Assembly: GCA_001936135.1 (NCBI GenBank)
Contig: CP012821.1
Span: forward strand, 372,001-436,000
Origin: Saccharomycopsis fibuligera x Saccharomycopsis cf. fibuligera
Taxonomy: Eukaryota > Ascomycota > Saccharomycetes > Ascoideales > Saccharomycopsidaceae
Length of the DNA stretch: 64,000 nt
Reading direction: 5' to 3'
Of the stretch, positions 41,701-50,640 are shown one piece after another. Below the pieces are notes generated by a model. The model made no database searches, was not told the DNA's origin, and saw only the letters and a list, made by a program, of their open reading frames with translations. Position 1 is the first letter of the stretch, and every line of letters begins with the position of its first letter. Made by a program: the position numbers and the translations under genes.

Positions 41701-41879
41701 TAATCATTATTATTGCTACCACCATCAGTTGCATGTTGGTGATCAATCAGTGATCTGGTTGGAGGCAAGTTACCAAGTCGGCTGTGCTTCACAGGAGAAT
41801 TCTCTGTGCTGCTTGGACCAATTGGTGAAGAGTTAGGCACTTGCATAAATGGCTTCTTCGGACTTGATTCATTAGACAT
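38706..41879 (-). CDS. FUN30: SNF2-family chromatin remodeler Fun30
   Basis: This 1057-residue Snf2 ATPase of the Fun30/SMARCAD1/Etl1 group remodels nucleosomes in silent chromatin and promotes long-range end resection at DNA breaks. The N-terminal third is disordered but contains a CUE-like ubiquitin-binding segment (DDMSILRKKYPTCKEGVLTQ, near residues 130-165). The ATPase core starts around residue 525. Its Walker A, DEMGLGKTCQ, is near 545, its DEGH box near 645, and TGTPLQNNLKEL follows. The second RecA lobe has STKAGGFGINLACANT, then DDRQAEDRAHRVGQ near 985. The split between lobes is of normal size, without the long insertion of Ino80-type remodelers. Acidic patches in the N-terminal region may carry regulatory phosphorylation. 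The ATG at 41879 is well placed, and ATS1 diverges from it. Confidence 0.96.
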   Translation of the reverse strand: MSNESSPKKPFMQVPNSSPIGPSSTENSPVKHSRLGNLPPTRSLIDHQHATDGGSNNNDYDMLSKNKYNENSIAALRQKFAYNPSTSSTFYTSSMTSQQQDLSNINANANGSSTGSNTNATISKKFTDDMSILRKKYPTCKEGVLTQTWKRKKGNLRQIIEFLNGLQKSHPQFFKSKPETAAIHPVNSQITPVLDGGSSLAEKRLKSFTENSPNAVKTSKLNPLKKKLSIQQKFGIEKPQEPPKKRRLIRGSRNPKPDYNEDEDMNGFINDDAEEEADESGEKKSTNKQSDLTPASSLLKKYTQTQAAPKKGVIDLSDEEEDAGANSEEDDDSDAADYTYTDTDAIIKFNAKVLDFLNTAELRDLCDIGGCTPLIAEKLIEKRPIASLADLEQDDLMEEPSKKNGRGGRRGVKKPNGLKLIEKTQVTLKGYDAVESLVQKCSEYGTKISQEISKWGINVIGERGELEMTEVDPEKIEKDALESEDDEEEGAIRTQKKRSKGTYFRHKPKLLAEDLELKSYQQVGINWLNLLYQNNLSCILADEMGLGKTCQVISFFAYLKEIGVDDGPHLVVVPSSTLENWLREFKKFCPELKVSPYYGSQLERYELRMDLANTDFDILVTTYNLTTGHKDDMKFLRNQGFNVIVYDEGHMLKNSASERYNKLMKLKGKFRLLLTGTPLQNNLKELISLLAFILPDLFKGKKDDLQVLFNQKAKTASESGSATPSNPDEQFNPLLSVRAISRAKTMMTPFVLRRKKQQVLKNLPKKHTFIDYCDATEEQNTLYKQQIDLGRKAKFDPKVQSSNIIMKLRKAAIHPLLFRTHYNDRLLRKMAADIMKEPVYRDANAQFIFEDMQVMTDFELHNLCMKFGSIRKHKLKLDKEIFNSGKFLKLKELLPKFIIKDDRILIFSLFTQVLDILEVLLTELDINFLRLDGQTSVDLRQDIIDQFYNDESIKVFILSTKAGGFGINLACANTVIILDQSFNPHDDRQAEDRAHRVGQKRDVKVVRLITKNTIEENIYTLAQNKLALDQSVSGDGTETGNVSDEKVSESLFKELFN

Positions 41880-42375
41880 ATTTTGTATATATTCGTTTAC
41901 AAGAATTTTGTTGATAAATGTTTAAGTCAAATCAAAATAGTAGGTTTAATACCGCGCTGACACAATAAGTATTTTTCTTAACACTTTTTTTGAAGAGGCT
42001 ATCAATATTATTGAACCAAATTTGCGTCTAGTTTTGTCTTTCTATCAGCAAACAGTTCTAGGTCTCGAATTATCTTTGGTAATTTTTTAAAAAACGCTTC
42101 CTTTCTTTTGCTTCTGTCTCTTGTTCTGTTTTCTGTAACTTTTTTTTCTCATTTTTTTTTTTTTTTCATTTTGTTTTTCATTACACGCGTGTGCACGCGT
42201 TAAAATATATTTTTCTTGCGACGAACCCAGGCCACTGGCTCCAGACTGGAGATTTAAGAACTTCTTCGATAAGAGATCACTTCAAGAACAGTAGCTGTAT
42301 CACAGATCGAATAAGCAAATTTTCTAATTGCCCTATTCGAACAATCATCTTCGTTTTTTGTATCTACCCTCAAAA
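41880..42375. other. intergenic, divergent FUN30 / ATS1 promoters
   Basis: T-rich runs lie near 42140-42180, followed by ACACGCGTGTGCACGCGT (42183-42200), which has two ACGCGT Mlu I cell-cycle-box motifs. That element is bound by MBF in yeasts. No gene is seen. Confidence 0.55.
42183..42200. promoter_or_regulatory. paired MCB-like ACGCGT elements
   Basis: Two ACGCGT hexamers lie 12 bp apart between FUN30 and ATS1. In S. cerevisiae this motif recruits Mbp1-Swi6 to G1/S genes. FUN30, a repair remodeler, is the likelier target. Confidence 0.45.
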
Positions 42376-43560
42376 ATGAAAGAATACAAATTGTATGCAT
42401 GCGGCTCAAATGGCAATTATCAGCTAGGCCTAGGACATGCAGAAGATCTCAATACATTGACAGTTGTGCCTATTAAGAAAAATGCAAAAATATCTAAGAT
42501 TGCAAGTGGAGGTAATCATACATTCATCCTTTTCGAAGATGGACAATTATGGTCCGCTGGGGCTAATGAATTTGGACAATGTGGGACTTTACCATCAAGT
42601 AATGACTTTAAGCATCTCAAGACTTTTTGTCAAATACCTGATATTGGAACTACAAGTAAATGGAAAAACGTGGCTTGTGGGTGGGAGTACAGTATAGCTG
42701 TTGCTGAACATGAGAATGAAAATGAGAATTATATTTTCAGTTGTGGTCTTGGTGGGAAAGGCGAGCTTGGTCTAGGCGCTAAAAAAATCAAAAGCTTTAG
42801 CATTGATGATCTAGAAACTAGTAAAACAGCATTATCATCAAACAATACAAGAAGCTCTTTCAAAAAAGCTTCTCTAAAAAGCCAAGACGAAAAGTTAATC
42901 GTCATCGATTTACAAGCATCACTAAATCATGTTATGATGAAATTAAGTGATGGAAGCATATACGGCTGGGGCTACAATAAAAATAGCAGGCTATCTTCCA
43001 GCTTGGAAAAAATTGTTTGGCAGCCCACAAAATTATTTAATGATATCAAGACAGTACTGGAAGATTTCGAATGCAAGGACCAATTACACTTTGCCCTCGG
43101 TAGGGATTTCACCGTTTTTTACTCTTCAAATGCCGCACACCTTTGTGGTACGACAAAAAAGATTCAGGAAGATATTAGCAAAGATCATATCTTGGGAAAG
43201 ACCAGTATTAAAAAGATAATGTCAATGTGGTCTTCAATACATGTATTGGATCAAGATTGGATGCTACATTCTATTGGAAACAATTCACATGGTCAGAAAC
43301 TTACCAGCAAGCTCAATATTGAAATCAAGGACTATGCCACAGGAAGTGAACATGGCTTGATTTTGGACAACCAGAATTCAGTTTACGCGTGGGGATGGGG
43401 CGAGCATGGTAATTGTGGAGTTCAGCCTACTAGCAAAGATCAGAAAGACGTAGTTTTCGGAGATCTAAATAAACTTTTCTCTAGTACTGAAGAGCAGGTA
43501 TACATGATAAGTGGAGGTTGTGCTACAACATTTGTAGCAACAGTTAAAGAAGTGGCCTAA
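42376..43560 (+). CDS. ATS1: RCC1-repeat protein Ats1/Kti13
   Basis: This 394-residue beta-propeller of the RCC1 type is orthologous to Ats1/Kti13, which with Kti11 feeds electrons and iron to Elongator (wobble-uridine modification) and to diphthamide synthesis. The repeats are visible at the N-terminus (YACGSNGNYQLGLGHAEDLN, GGNHTFILFEDGQLWSAGAN) and at the C-terminus (GSEHGLILDNQNSVYAWGWG, EHGNCG, GGCATTFVATV). Both agree with yeast Ats1 (333 residues). The frame can be read back to a TTG at 42328, but the first ATG, at 42376, starts directly at the first propeller strand. A low-complexity K/S-rich loop lies near residues 140-175. It diverges from FUN30, and tRNA-Tyr follows about 570 bp downstream on the other strand. 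Confidence 0.94.
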   Translation: MKEYKLYACGSNGNYQLGLGHAEDLNTLTVVPIKKNAKISKIASGGNHTFILFEDGQLWSAGANEFGQCGTLPSSNDFKHLKTFCQIPDIGTTSKWKNVACGWEYSIAVAEHENENENYIFSCGLGGKGELGLGAKKIKSFSIDDLETSKTALSSNNTRSSFKKASLKSQDEKLIVIDLQASLNHVMMKLSDGSIYGWGYNKNSRLSSSLEKIVWQPTKLFNDIKTVLEDFECKDQLHFALGRDFTVFYSSNAAHLCGTTKKIQEDISKDHILGKTSIKKIMSMWSSIHVLDQDWMLHSIGNNSHGQKLTSKLNIEIKDYATGSEHGLILDNQNSVYAWGWGEHGNCGVQPTSKDQKDVVFGDLNKLFSSTEEQVYMISGGCATTFVATVKEVA

Positions 43561-44134
43561 CTAATGAAGCAGACTAATACTGAATATAGTTAAGTACTTG
43601 AATATGTATAATAAAAGCTAATCAATGTCTGGAACGTTCTTTTCTACACTCATCTCGTTCTTCATGTTACTGATAGACACACGAGTGCAGAAAATGTGTA
43701 ATAATATCCCAAGTCAATCTTGGGCAAACGTATAGACACTGAAATTATGAAATATAATTCCAGATCTTCTTTATCTGCCCTACAAAATCACTAATGCACC
43801 CTAAAGTGCACTAACAACTCTGTTGGTAAAAGTAAAAAATAAAAAAATAGAAAAAGGTTTAGTCAAAGCACAATAAAAAAATATTTCTTTTTATAATGAT
43901 TTTGAAGAAGTTTTTAAAATAACTTGGGTTGCCCGGTGATCAAATTACTTCTATCGGCGGGCAACACAAGGTATTTAAGTTAGGTTTTAGCCGTTAAGGT
44001 TTATTGTTCGACTCACTCCTAATGACACGAAACTCCAACATGACAATTTTTTTTTTTATAAGAACATTATTGTCAATAGCTGGTTCGCTTCATTGTATTG
44101 ATAAAAACATAGAAAATGTTTTGCAAAAAAAATA

Positions 44135-44220
44135 TCTCCTGGGGGTGATTCGAACACCCGATATCCAGATTAATGTTGACATTACAGTCTGGCGCCTTAA
44201 ACCAACTTGGCCACCAGGAG
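44135..44220 (-). tRNA. tRNA-Tyr (GUA) with intron
   Basis: The acceptor CTCCTGG pairs with CCAGGAG, and the discriminator is A. The D arm GCCAAGTTGGTTTAAGGC is nearly that of S. cerevisiae SUP4. The anticodon part CTGTAA is followed by an 11-nt intron (44171-44181), then A and TCTGG. The B box is GTTCGAATC. Confidence 0.95.
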
Positions 44221-44470
44221 ATGTCACGTTTTTCTCAGATCTTACACCAATATTGAACAGTTCAAATCTAACTTTTCAATTCAACAAAGCATACATCCAG
44301 TGAAGCTAGCGAATTAAACCAGATCGACAGCTACTGACGAACATTGAGTTCTAGACCAACAAACCTGAATACAGTTAACCAATATTTATTACTGAATAAC
44401 TTCGCAAATCTTTTATCTTGGTGCAAGATACACGTATTTACTACTATTAATCGCGAATCAATAACATGTT

Positions 44471-44531
44471 TTGTATTCAGTCTAATTATTATTTAAAGAG
44501 GGTCTAACCCAATATTTTTATATAATTATTA
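44471..44531 (-). repeat. dispersed repeat copy B, possible old LTR fragment
   Basis: This is the partner of the repeat at 12586-12646, 84 percent identical over 61 bp without gaps. It lies about 250 bp upstream of tRNA-Tyr and in the same orientation relative to the tRNA as copy A. Confidence 0.5.
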
Positions 44532-45737
44532 TTAGTTAGTTATATTTGAAATACAAGGCTTTTACCTCTAAAAACATGAACCCTGAGATGTCAGTATTCC
44601 GTAAGCTACGTATAATTCCAGGAGAAGTACTCTCGTCTACGGCACGACAAGGACTTCAATTGAAAAACTGTTTCGATTTCTAGTATTGTTTAAAACATAC
44701 ATACCGCTATAATGAAATAGATCATACAGTTATCTTAGTGAGTGGAAGATGGTATCGAAGTGAGTCCCTTTCTTCTTGCCTGTCGATATCAACAGCAAAA
44801 CATACTAAAACAAAAACAATAGCCATCAGAACCATGATATACTCTAGATCTATCTTAACTCCGACAAAACTACTAAATTGAGAATACCAACGGGGTTTTT
44901 ACTTATGTAAGTTTCCTCTATATAATAACAATTGAACTATGCTGTATATACTATATAGGTAAGTTTATAATATTCTATTTTCTATCGTTTATATTGTAAA
45001 TAAATGGTTTTTGTGTGTGGAAAAAAAATAAGCTGATTTACTTTGTTTTTTCTCCTAATAGAACCTGTTAACTCCTTCTTCGAAAGTGCCGAAAGCAATA
45101 CTTATGATAAAGTATCATCTTTATCTACTATTTTTTTTTTCGGCAGTTATGTGATGTTTAAGCCTATAAACCTGAGTAGAATGACTTTTTTGCAATTATG
45201 CTTGAGAAGAAGAATATATTATAATGTGATATTTTGATACATAATCGAATGAATACGTCTGTCTTGCTTTCAATCTATGAACTAAAATTTTCTTGTCGAG
45301 TGTTCTAAGGAACAACATAAAGATGCCATGACAGTAAAAAAAATTCAGCTTTTCACTTTTATGGAATTATATCAACACCCAGGGTTTACTAAGAATTTAC
45401 CTGTAAAAATTCTGGTATGGCTTAAAGCCTGATTACAGTTGGGTTTATAATACCATTTGGCCCGTAAAACCTTGCAATAGTTTTTTGAAAGGTAAAATTT
45501 GTCAATCGATGAAACAGAATCTGGAAACTCAAAGAAAGTGGCAGTACCATGAAGTGTGAAAAGGTAACAATTTCCTGAAAAGAAATTATATATTTTAAAA
45601 AAGAACAAAAAGAAACATATACATCATACAGACAAATGTGCACATTTTTTTACTGAACTACATGGTAAACATTAACTTACTTCACACTCAACCAGAAAAA
45701 TACTAGTATAACAAAAGTATAGAACAAACAAAAAAAG

Positions 45738-45808
45738 TGCGTAGACCGGGAATCGAACCCGGGGCCCAACGATGGCAACGTTGAATTTTACCACTAAACC
45801 ATCCACGC
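45738..45808 (-). tRNA. tRNA-Gly (GCC)
   Basis: The acceptor GCGTGGA pairs with TCTACGC (one G-T), and the discriminator is A. The anticodon loop TTGCCAT gives GCC. The B box is GGTTCGATTCC. No intron is present. Confidence 0.97.
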
Positions 45809-45810
45809 TT

Positions 45811-45903
45811 CTTCGGAGAATACGTAATGTTGATAGTTACAATTGTTAGAAAACTAAGGTAATCACCGGGTATCCCTCAAATATCCTTTGTATTTCTCCG
45901 AAG
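45811..45903. repeat. inverted repeat beside tRNA-Gly
   Basis: CTTCGGAGAATAC (45811-45823) is repeated inverted at 45890-45903 as GTATTTCTCCGAAG, with one extra base and a spacer of about 66 bp. Confidence 0.8.
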
Positions 45904-46478
45904 CCTTACATATTATGACAGTCCAAATTTTACGTACAAAAAATGTTTGAAATTTCGCACAACACAAATCAACATTCTAAAATATATAATACCATCCGTT
46001 AGAGTATTTTTTTTGTCTACTTGCTCCAAGCACAGAAATAATCTTGGAATGTGGATAGTTTTTAAAGACACATCTGTTGATGTTGGTAGCTTGCAAGGGA
46101 ACTTTCCAGAATGTTCGAGAAGCGCCGGGTGACGGCGATTTTAACAGTTACGGTGCATGTATGATGGACTCTAAGAAGGTCATCGGCAGCTATTTCTTGG
46201 ACCGCCGAGTAAGTGTTTCTACACTGGGTGAGATAAGTACTAGTAATACGGTCTATTGCTCCACAAGTGTCGCTACGAATTTCCAAGAGTTTAGGAAACA
46301 CATAGTTACTCAACTAAAAAGTTATTTTTTATTTGCGGAGTTTTATAAATTTAACGAGTTTTCTCAATTAACCTTTGCTCATTTTACTTCTCGAATTAAT
46401 TCCTTACTGTGTGCTTGCATGATTATTGCATAAACTATAGCTTTAGAATTCATAAAGGAAGACGCTAGTATAAAGAAA

Positions 46479-47409
46479 ATGTTTGGATTGATCTGTTCTG
46501 GAAGACCAGGTATGTTTTCAATTTTTTTGATGCTTTAATAGTTAATTTTCAGGCCCTAAAGCGTTGCATGTGGTGTGAATGTTTGTCTTTTTTAATTGCC
46601 AACCTCCGCATTTTATCACATATTGTTATCTATTATCTACCATAAAACTCATTATGGCCCCCTTTTACTAACATTATGATCTTCTTAATAAAGTGGCTAT
46701 TGCACAACAAGTAGACGATTTGAAATTCGTTTTTAATGTCGAAAATGGACAAAATATCTCTCATGTATCACTATTCATTCTTCCCGATACTCCATTTGAC
46801 CCGAACTACACTGCGTTAATATACTTCCAACTTCCAAACTCATCTCCCTCTTCTGTGATATCGCAAACGTCATCATCCGCCCCAAATTTTCAACTTCTAG
46901 GGAAGTTATCTGTTGATAAACCATCAGCTATTTTTAAAATTAAAAACAGTACCAATAATATCACGAATACAGCGCTGAATACTGCCCAAATTGATGATGA
47001 TGCAATGATAGATGATGATACTGCTCTTGGTTCTATCACAAGTGCTGCCAGCATCAATTCTGCAAGTTCTGATCCATCAGGAACATTGATTATCGGCATA
47101 TCAATTGAGCCAAATATACAAGCAGCTCAATTGCTCGCTGAGGCCAAACAAGAGCAACAACAACAAAGTCAAGCAAAATTGTTAACTAGCGGTAATGTCC
47201 CTGCTGACGCTGAGTTAACGGCTGGACAGCTTGCGGCTAAAGATCTCCAGGGCACCGCGTTATTAGCTAGTAAGATTGTTTCTAATGCATATAATTATTT
47301 GAGTGGATTTGTGGATAATAATAATAAAGTTTCAATGAAAGTGCTAGATGGATGGTGGGAAAAATTTAGGGCAAAATTGCAAAATGATCCAAAGTTTTTG
47401 GATAATTGA
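46479..47409 (+). CDS. OPI10: Hikeshi/Opi10 family protein, spliced
   Basis: This is the homolog of S. cerevisiae Opi10 and human Hikeshi, the carrier that takes Hsp70 into the nucleus under heat stress; yeast mutants over-produce inositol. Exon 1 (46479-46509) encodes MFGLICSGRP. Exon 2 (46694-47409) continues VAIAQQVDDLKFVFNV, giving 248 residues. The joined start matches the family's MFGxxxAGRxVxT. The N-terminal beta domain contains SHVSLFILPDTPFDPNYTAL, IYFQLPNSS and KPSAIFKIKN, and the C-terminus (VSMKVLDGWWEKFRAKLQND) also fits. N/S/T and D-rich inserts lengthen the middle compared with the approximately 246-residue yeast form. Without the splice the frame would start at a GTG and lack the conserved MFG. 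STN1 converges downstream. Confidence 0.95.
46510..46693 (+). other. intron of OPI10
   Basis: The 184-nt phase-1 intron has GTATGT at its start, TACTAAC at 46666-46672 and TTAATAAAG at its end. The splice makes a GTG valine codon. Confidence 0.93.
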
Positions 47410-48078
47410 GAATAATGAAACTTTTTTTGATTTTTTTTTAAGATTTTGTTATACTTGCGTTATGTTTACGTTACGTTTTCGCTATTTTTTTTTACATATT
47501 TTTTTTTTTTTTTTTTTTTTTTTTTCTTTTTGAAATGCTACCGTTTTGCTTGTTGCACACTGCTGCATATAATCTGATTTAATATTGAGGAACTGTATTT
47601 ATTATTTGTATTGTTGCTTTTCAGGGTTCCCAATTAATGATCAGTTCTACTATCGTTATTACTATTATAATATTTTGTGTTTTTCTAGTTAATTCTTTTA
47701 TATTTTTCTTTTTCACTTGCCTTCTATCGTTGTCGTGTTTAGTTTTGTATTTTGCATTATTTAAAATAGCCAAATTTTTTAATTGAATAAAACTTAGTAT
47801 TCACACAAAATACCTAAATTTTGTTTTATTATTACAACTTAGCATGATTGCAAATCTCAATTGTAATGTAACTACTTAAAAATGTTAATAATAGTGAAAA
47901 AAAAAAACAGTAAATAAAGAAATATCCAGTTGTCGCATATACACATAACCTATTGAATCACTGAACAGCAAAACAATACATACAATACAATAAAAGATGT
48001 TGAGGGGATACTACAAGTTATATCGTAAATGACCTCAGAATCAGTAGCAAATGGGCTTTGGGGTTTTCCTTTATGTTG
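47410..48078. other. intergenic between convergent OPI10 and STN1
   Basis: This AT-rich DNA has a long T run at about 47500-47525; no gene is seen. Confidence 0.65.
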
Positions 48079-50640
48079 TCAATCATTATTTACATCCAGT
48101 TGCAACTTCCAACCACCTTTATCGAAAGCTTCAACCCACTGCAATTTCTTAAATCCAATCATATTTTTTATCTTATCAAGCTGTTTCAAATCGAGCTCGG
48201 CTGCCAATATTTTCCGAATGAAATAATTATTAATAATGTCATCTTCAAAACGTAGCAATTCAGTGGTTTGAAATGCAGCATAATCAACTAATTTACTAAT
48301 TATATAAAGAGAATTCGTAGAATCCGTATCATTATTATCAGTATTTTTATCAGCACTAGCTGGTACTGTCACTGCTGCTGATGATGATTCAATGTTAAAG
48401 TTGAGATTAATATTCAACACTGATTCAATATTTGTCTTGAGTAGTGCAAGGGAAAATGTTTCACTATATTGAAAAAAGGAATTTCCACGACATTGAAAAA
48501 GGTTTACCATTGAGTCATTACTGCGGTCAGGGTTTCCAATATAACGCAAGGTTGTCTGGATAAAAAGATCAATTTTTTCAAAATATTGCAAATACGCATC
48601 AGTAAGAAACAGTTTCATGGCCTTGATGATAATTTTAAACAACGAGCAAATATTATCAAAGTTGATAAAAACCTTCTGTTGTTGTTGCTGTTGCTGCCTA
48701 TTATTAACACCGTTGGGCCGGATAAAATAATCGCTTATTTTATAACCTCTTATCAAACCACAATTTGTAAACTCATGCCTAATTTTATGAAATACTTTGC
48801 TTTTTAGCAAGTTGAAATTGTTTGAAGATATTAACTGTTTAAACTGGGTTTGCGATATATCATTTAGCCTTTCTGAAACCCGCGACGAAAAATTTTGCTT
48901 ATTGCTGTAATTGGATGCTAGTTCGGTAAAATAACGTAAAAAAGTATCAGCGCCAAATAAATCTGTCGTACCCTGTTGCCAGCAAAGGGTGTTATTGTAA
49001 GTAAAAAAAATGATGAAATAATATTTAACAACCAAAAGCGATAAAAAATTTGAAAGTATTAAATCCAAGTATACAATTTTCAAGTCAACAGATCGCTTTC
49101 CAACAAGTCGGCCAACTTCACCTTGGTTAACGATAGAGTTTTTCAAGCCAATAAAATATTTAATGAATTCGATTGAGTAATTAAGTTTAGTAATCATGTT
49201 ATTGTTATCATGCACTACTTGTCTTGCAAGATTAATATTTTTGTTCATGGATGTGATCAATGTTTTGTCATTAAGAAGATCAGCAAAGCTTTTCCTCCCA
49301 TCAAAATATGGGTGGAAAAAGAAATATGTGTTGTGGTGGTTCGGTTTAGAGACAGGCTCTGTTAAGTCTTCTCCAACAGTCAAATCAATGCATGCAGTAT
49401 CACTCTTGATAAACTTTCTTTTTTTTTCTTCGCTAGCAGAACTCAGAACTTTTAAAGGTTTTTTTGTATCTCTATGCAAACGCAATGATTCAAGCTCTTT
49501 TTGCCGGGTTTCAACATAAGAATCACTTAGCGATTCTTTAGCAATTTCTTCAATATCGCTATCGCTATCATTGCTGTTGATTATTTGGGTATCATGATAC
49601 TCATTATCATCTAGATCAATAATCTCTTTCTTATTTTCCTCCTCAGTAATATTGTTATCTTGACTGAGTACCTGCACTATCCTAGATAAAAGATCCTTCC
49701 TTCTGATGGTGCTCTCACTAAATTGAGCAGTTTTGGTAAAACTACTAACATTCTTATCATCCAAATATAGACTGTCATTCACAAAATTTAGTATCTCAGT
49801 TTCATCAACTTTAAAACTGGAGATTTGCAATGATTCTTTGTTCATACCAGATGAGCTCAAATCATTTTTGTTTGCCAAGTCTCTTGCAACTAAAATATCA
49901 TTTTGAATGAGCATATTACTCAAATCAACAAAAGTTTGCTCAGTTGGTTGAGGTGATGGCAAGTCATTAATGACCCATGGATCAGTAAGCAGTTTTTCTC
50001 TGAAATCCAACGTTTTTTTCCATTCTTGAAGCTCCGCGAGCATGCTTTTTGAATCCCTTTTACAGAGAATTTCAATTTCCGTTGAATGAAACTCTTTTGT
50101 CCTTTTTCTTGTGTTTGCGGCATACGAGTTTAAAAAGTATCGTATTTTGCCAATTACTTTGACCAAAACGCCATTATTTGCCGAATTACCTGTCAATAAA
50201 CCACATCCAATTAATTGATGTTCTGGCACCACACATGTCAACATCGCGCCGCTACTATCGCATAAATCGAGAAAATATATAGGTTCACGCCAATCATCTT
50301 CGTGTACCTTTTCACTTTCAAAAGTTTTAACGGACTGCCCAATGATTCTCGCAGTAACAGAGATTAATTTGAGCGGATAATTATTCACCAACAAAGTGTT
50401 TTTCTTGACTAGCGAAAGAGCACTATTGCCATATATTTTGAACAAATCAGCAGATTTGGAAATATCTTTGATTCTGAGCGGTACAATCTGGTTTATGAAT
50501 GGACATTTGTAGAATAGTTCAGGAGCATAAAAGTTTTTACCGCGCTTAGTTAAAGTGATCCAGTTGTTTCCCGGAGCAAAACTCTCGTCTTTATCTTCTG
50601 TGCCAGAGTAATGTGCATTGTTGTTTGCAGTGCCACCCAT
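48079..50640 (-). CDS. STN1: Telomere-capping protein Stn1 (CST complex)
   Basis: This 853-residue protein is predicted to be Stn1, the OB-fold partner of Ten1 and Cdc13 that protects telomeres and recruits polymerase alpha. The N-terminal OB fold is recognisable: FYAPELFYKCPFINQIVPLR, YPLKLISVTARIIGQSVKTF, and PIYFLDLCDSSGAMLTCVVP. The segment right after it, LQEWKKTLDFREKLLTDPWV, parallels WKITMNMREQL-TPW in S. cerevisiae Stn1. The C-terminal 350 residues should hold the winged-helix domains, but I see no sharp motif. The protein is much longer than S. cerevisiae Stn1 (494). The middle is low-complexity, and one hydrophobic stretch (FLSLLVVKYYFIIFF) is odd for a nuclear protein. I found no GTATGT or TACTAAC around it to suggest an unspliced intron. 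Confidence 0.82.
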   Translation of the reverse strand: MGGTANNNAHYSGTEDKDESFAPGNNWITLTKRGKNFYAPELFYKCPFINQIVPLRIKDISKSADLFKIYGNSALSLVKKNTLLVNNYPLKLISVTARIIGQSVKTFESEKVHEDDWREPIYFLDLCDSSGAMLTCVVPEHQLIGCGLLTGNSANNGVLVKVIGKIRYFLNSYAANTRKRTKEFHSTEIEILCKRDSKSMLAELQEWKKTLDFREKLLTDPWVINDLPSPQPTEQTFVDLSNMLIQNDILVARDLANKNDLSSSGMNKESLQISSFKVDETEILNFVNDSLYLDDKNVSSFTKTAQFSESTIRRKDLLSRIVQVLSQDNNITEEENKKEIIDLDDNEYHDTQIINSNDSDSDIEEIAKESLSDSYVETRQKELESLRLHRDTKKPLKVLSSASEEKKRKFIKSDTACIDLTVGEDLTEPVSKPNHHNTYFFFHPYFDGRKSFADLLNDKTLITSMNKNINLARQVVHDNNNMITKLNYSIEFIKYFIGLKNSIVNQGEVGRLVGKRSVDLKIVYLDLILSNFLSLLVVKYYFIIFFTYNNTLCWQQGTTDLFGADTFLRYFTELASNYSNKQNFSSRVSERLNDISQTQFKQLISSNNFNLLKSKVFHKIRHEFTNCGLIRGYKISDYFIRPNGVNNRQQQQQQQKVFINFDNICSLFKIIIKAMKLFLTDAYLQYFEKIDLFIQTTLRYIGNPDRSNDSMVNLFQCRGNSFFQYSETFSLALLKTNIESVLNINLNFNIESSSAAVTVPASADKNTDNNDTDSTNSLYIISKLVDYAAFQTTELLRFEDDIINNYFIRKILAAELDLKQLDKIKNMIGFKKLQWVEAFDKGGWKLQLDVNND

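Larger units (their letters stand above)
43561..46478. other. 2.9 kb gene-free region with two tRNA genes
   Basis: tRNA-Tyr and tRNA-Gly lie here, with dispersed repeat copy B at 44471-44531 and an inverted repeat next to tRNA-Gly. A 117-codon plus-strand frame from the ATG at 46080 resembles nothing I know. The stretch looks like a retroelement landing zone around tRNA genes, though only the one repeat supports this. Confidence 0.55.

Noticed and set aside
45829-45976. TGTTG ... CAACA ends suggesting a short LTR beside tRNA-Gly
   Set aside because: No target-site duplication and no similarity to the repeat pair elsewhere in the window.
46080-46433. 117-codon plus-strand frame ending just before OPI10
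   Set aside because: No family resemblance; it abuts the OPI10 promoter and overlaps an 83-codon frame on the other strand of equal lack of merit.
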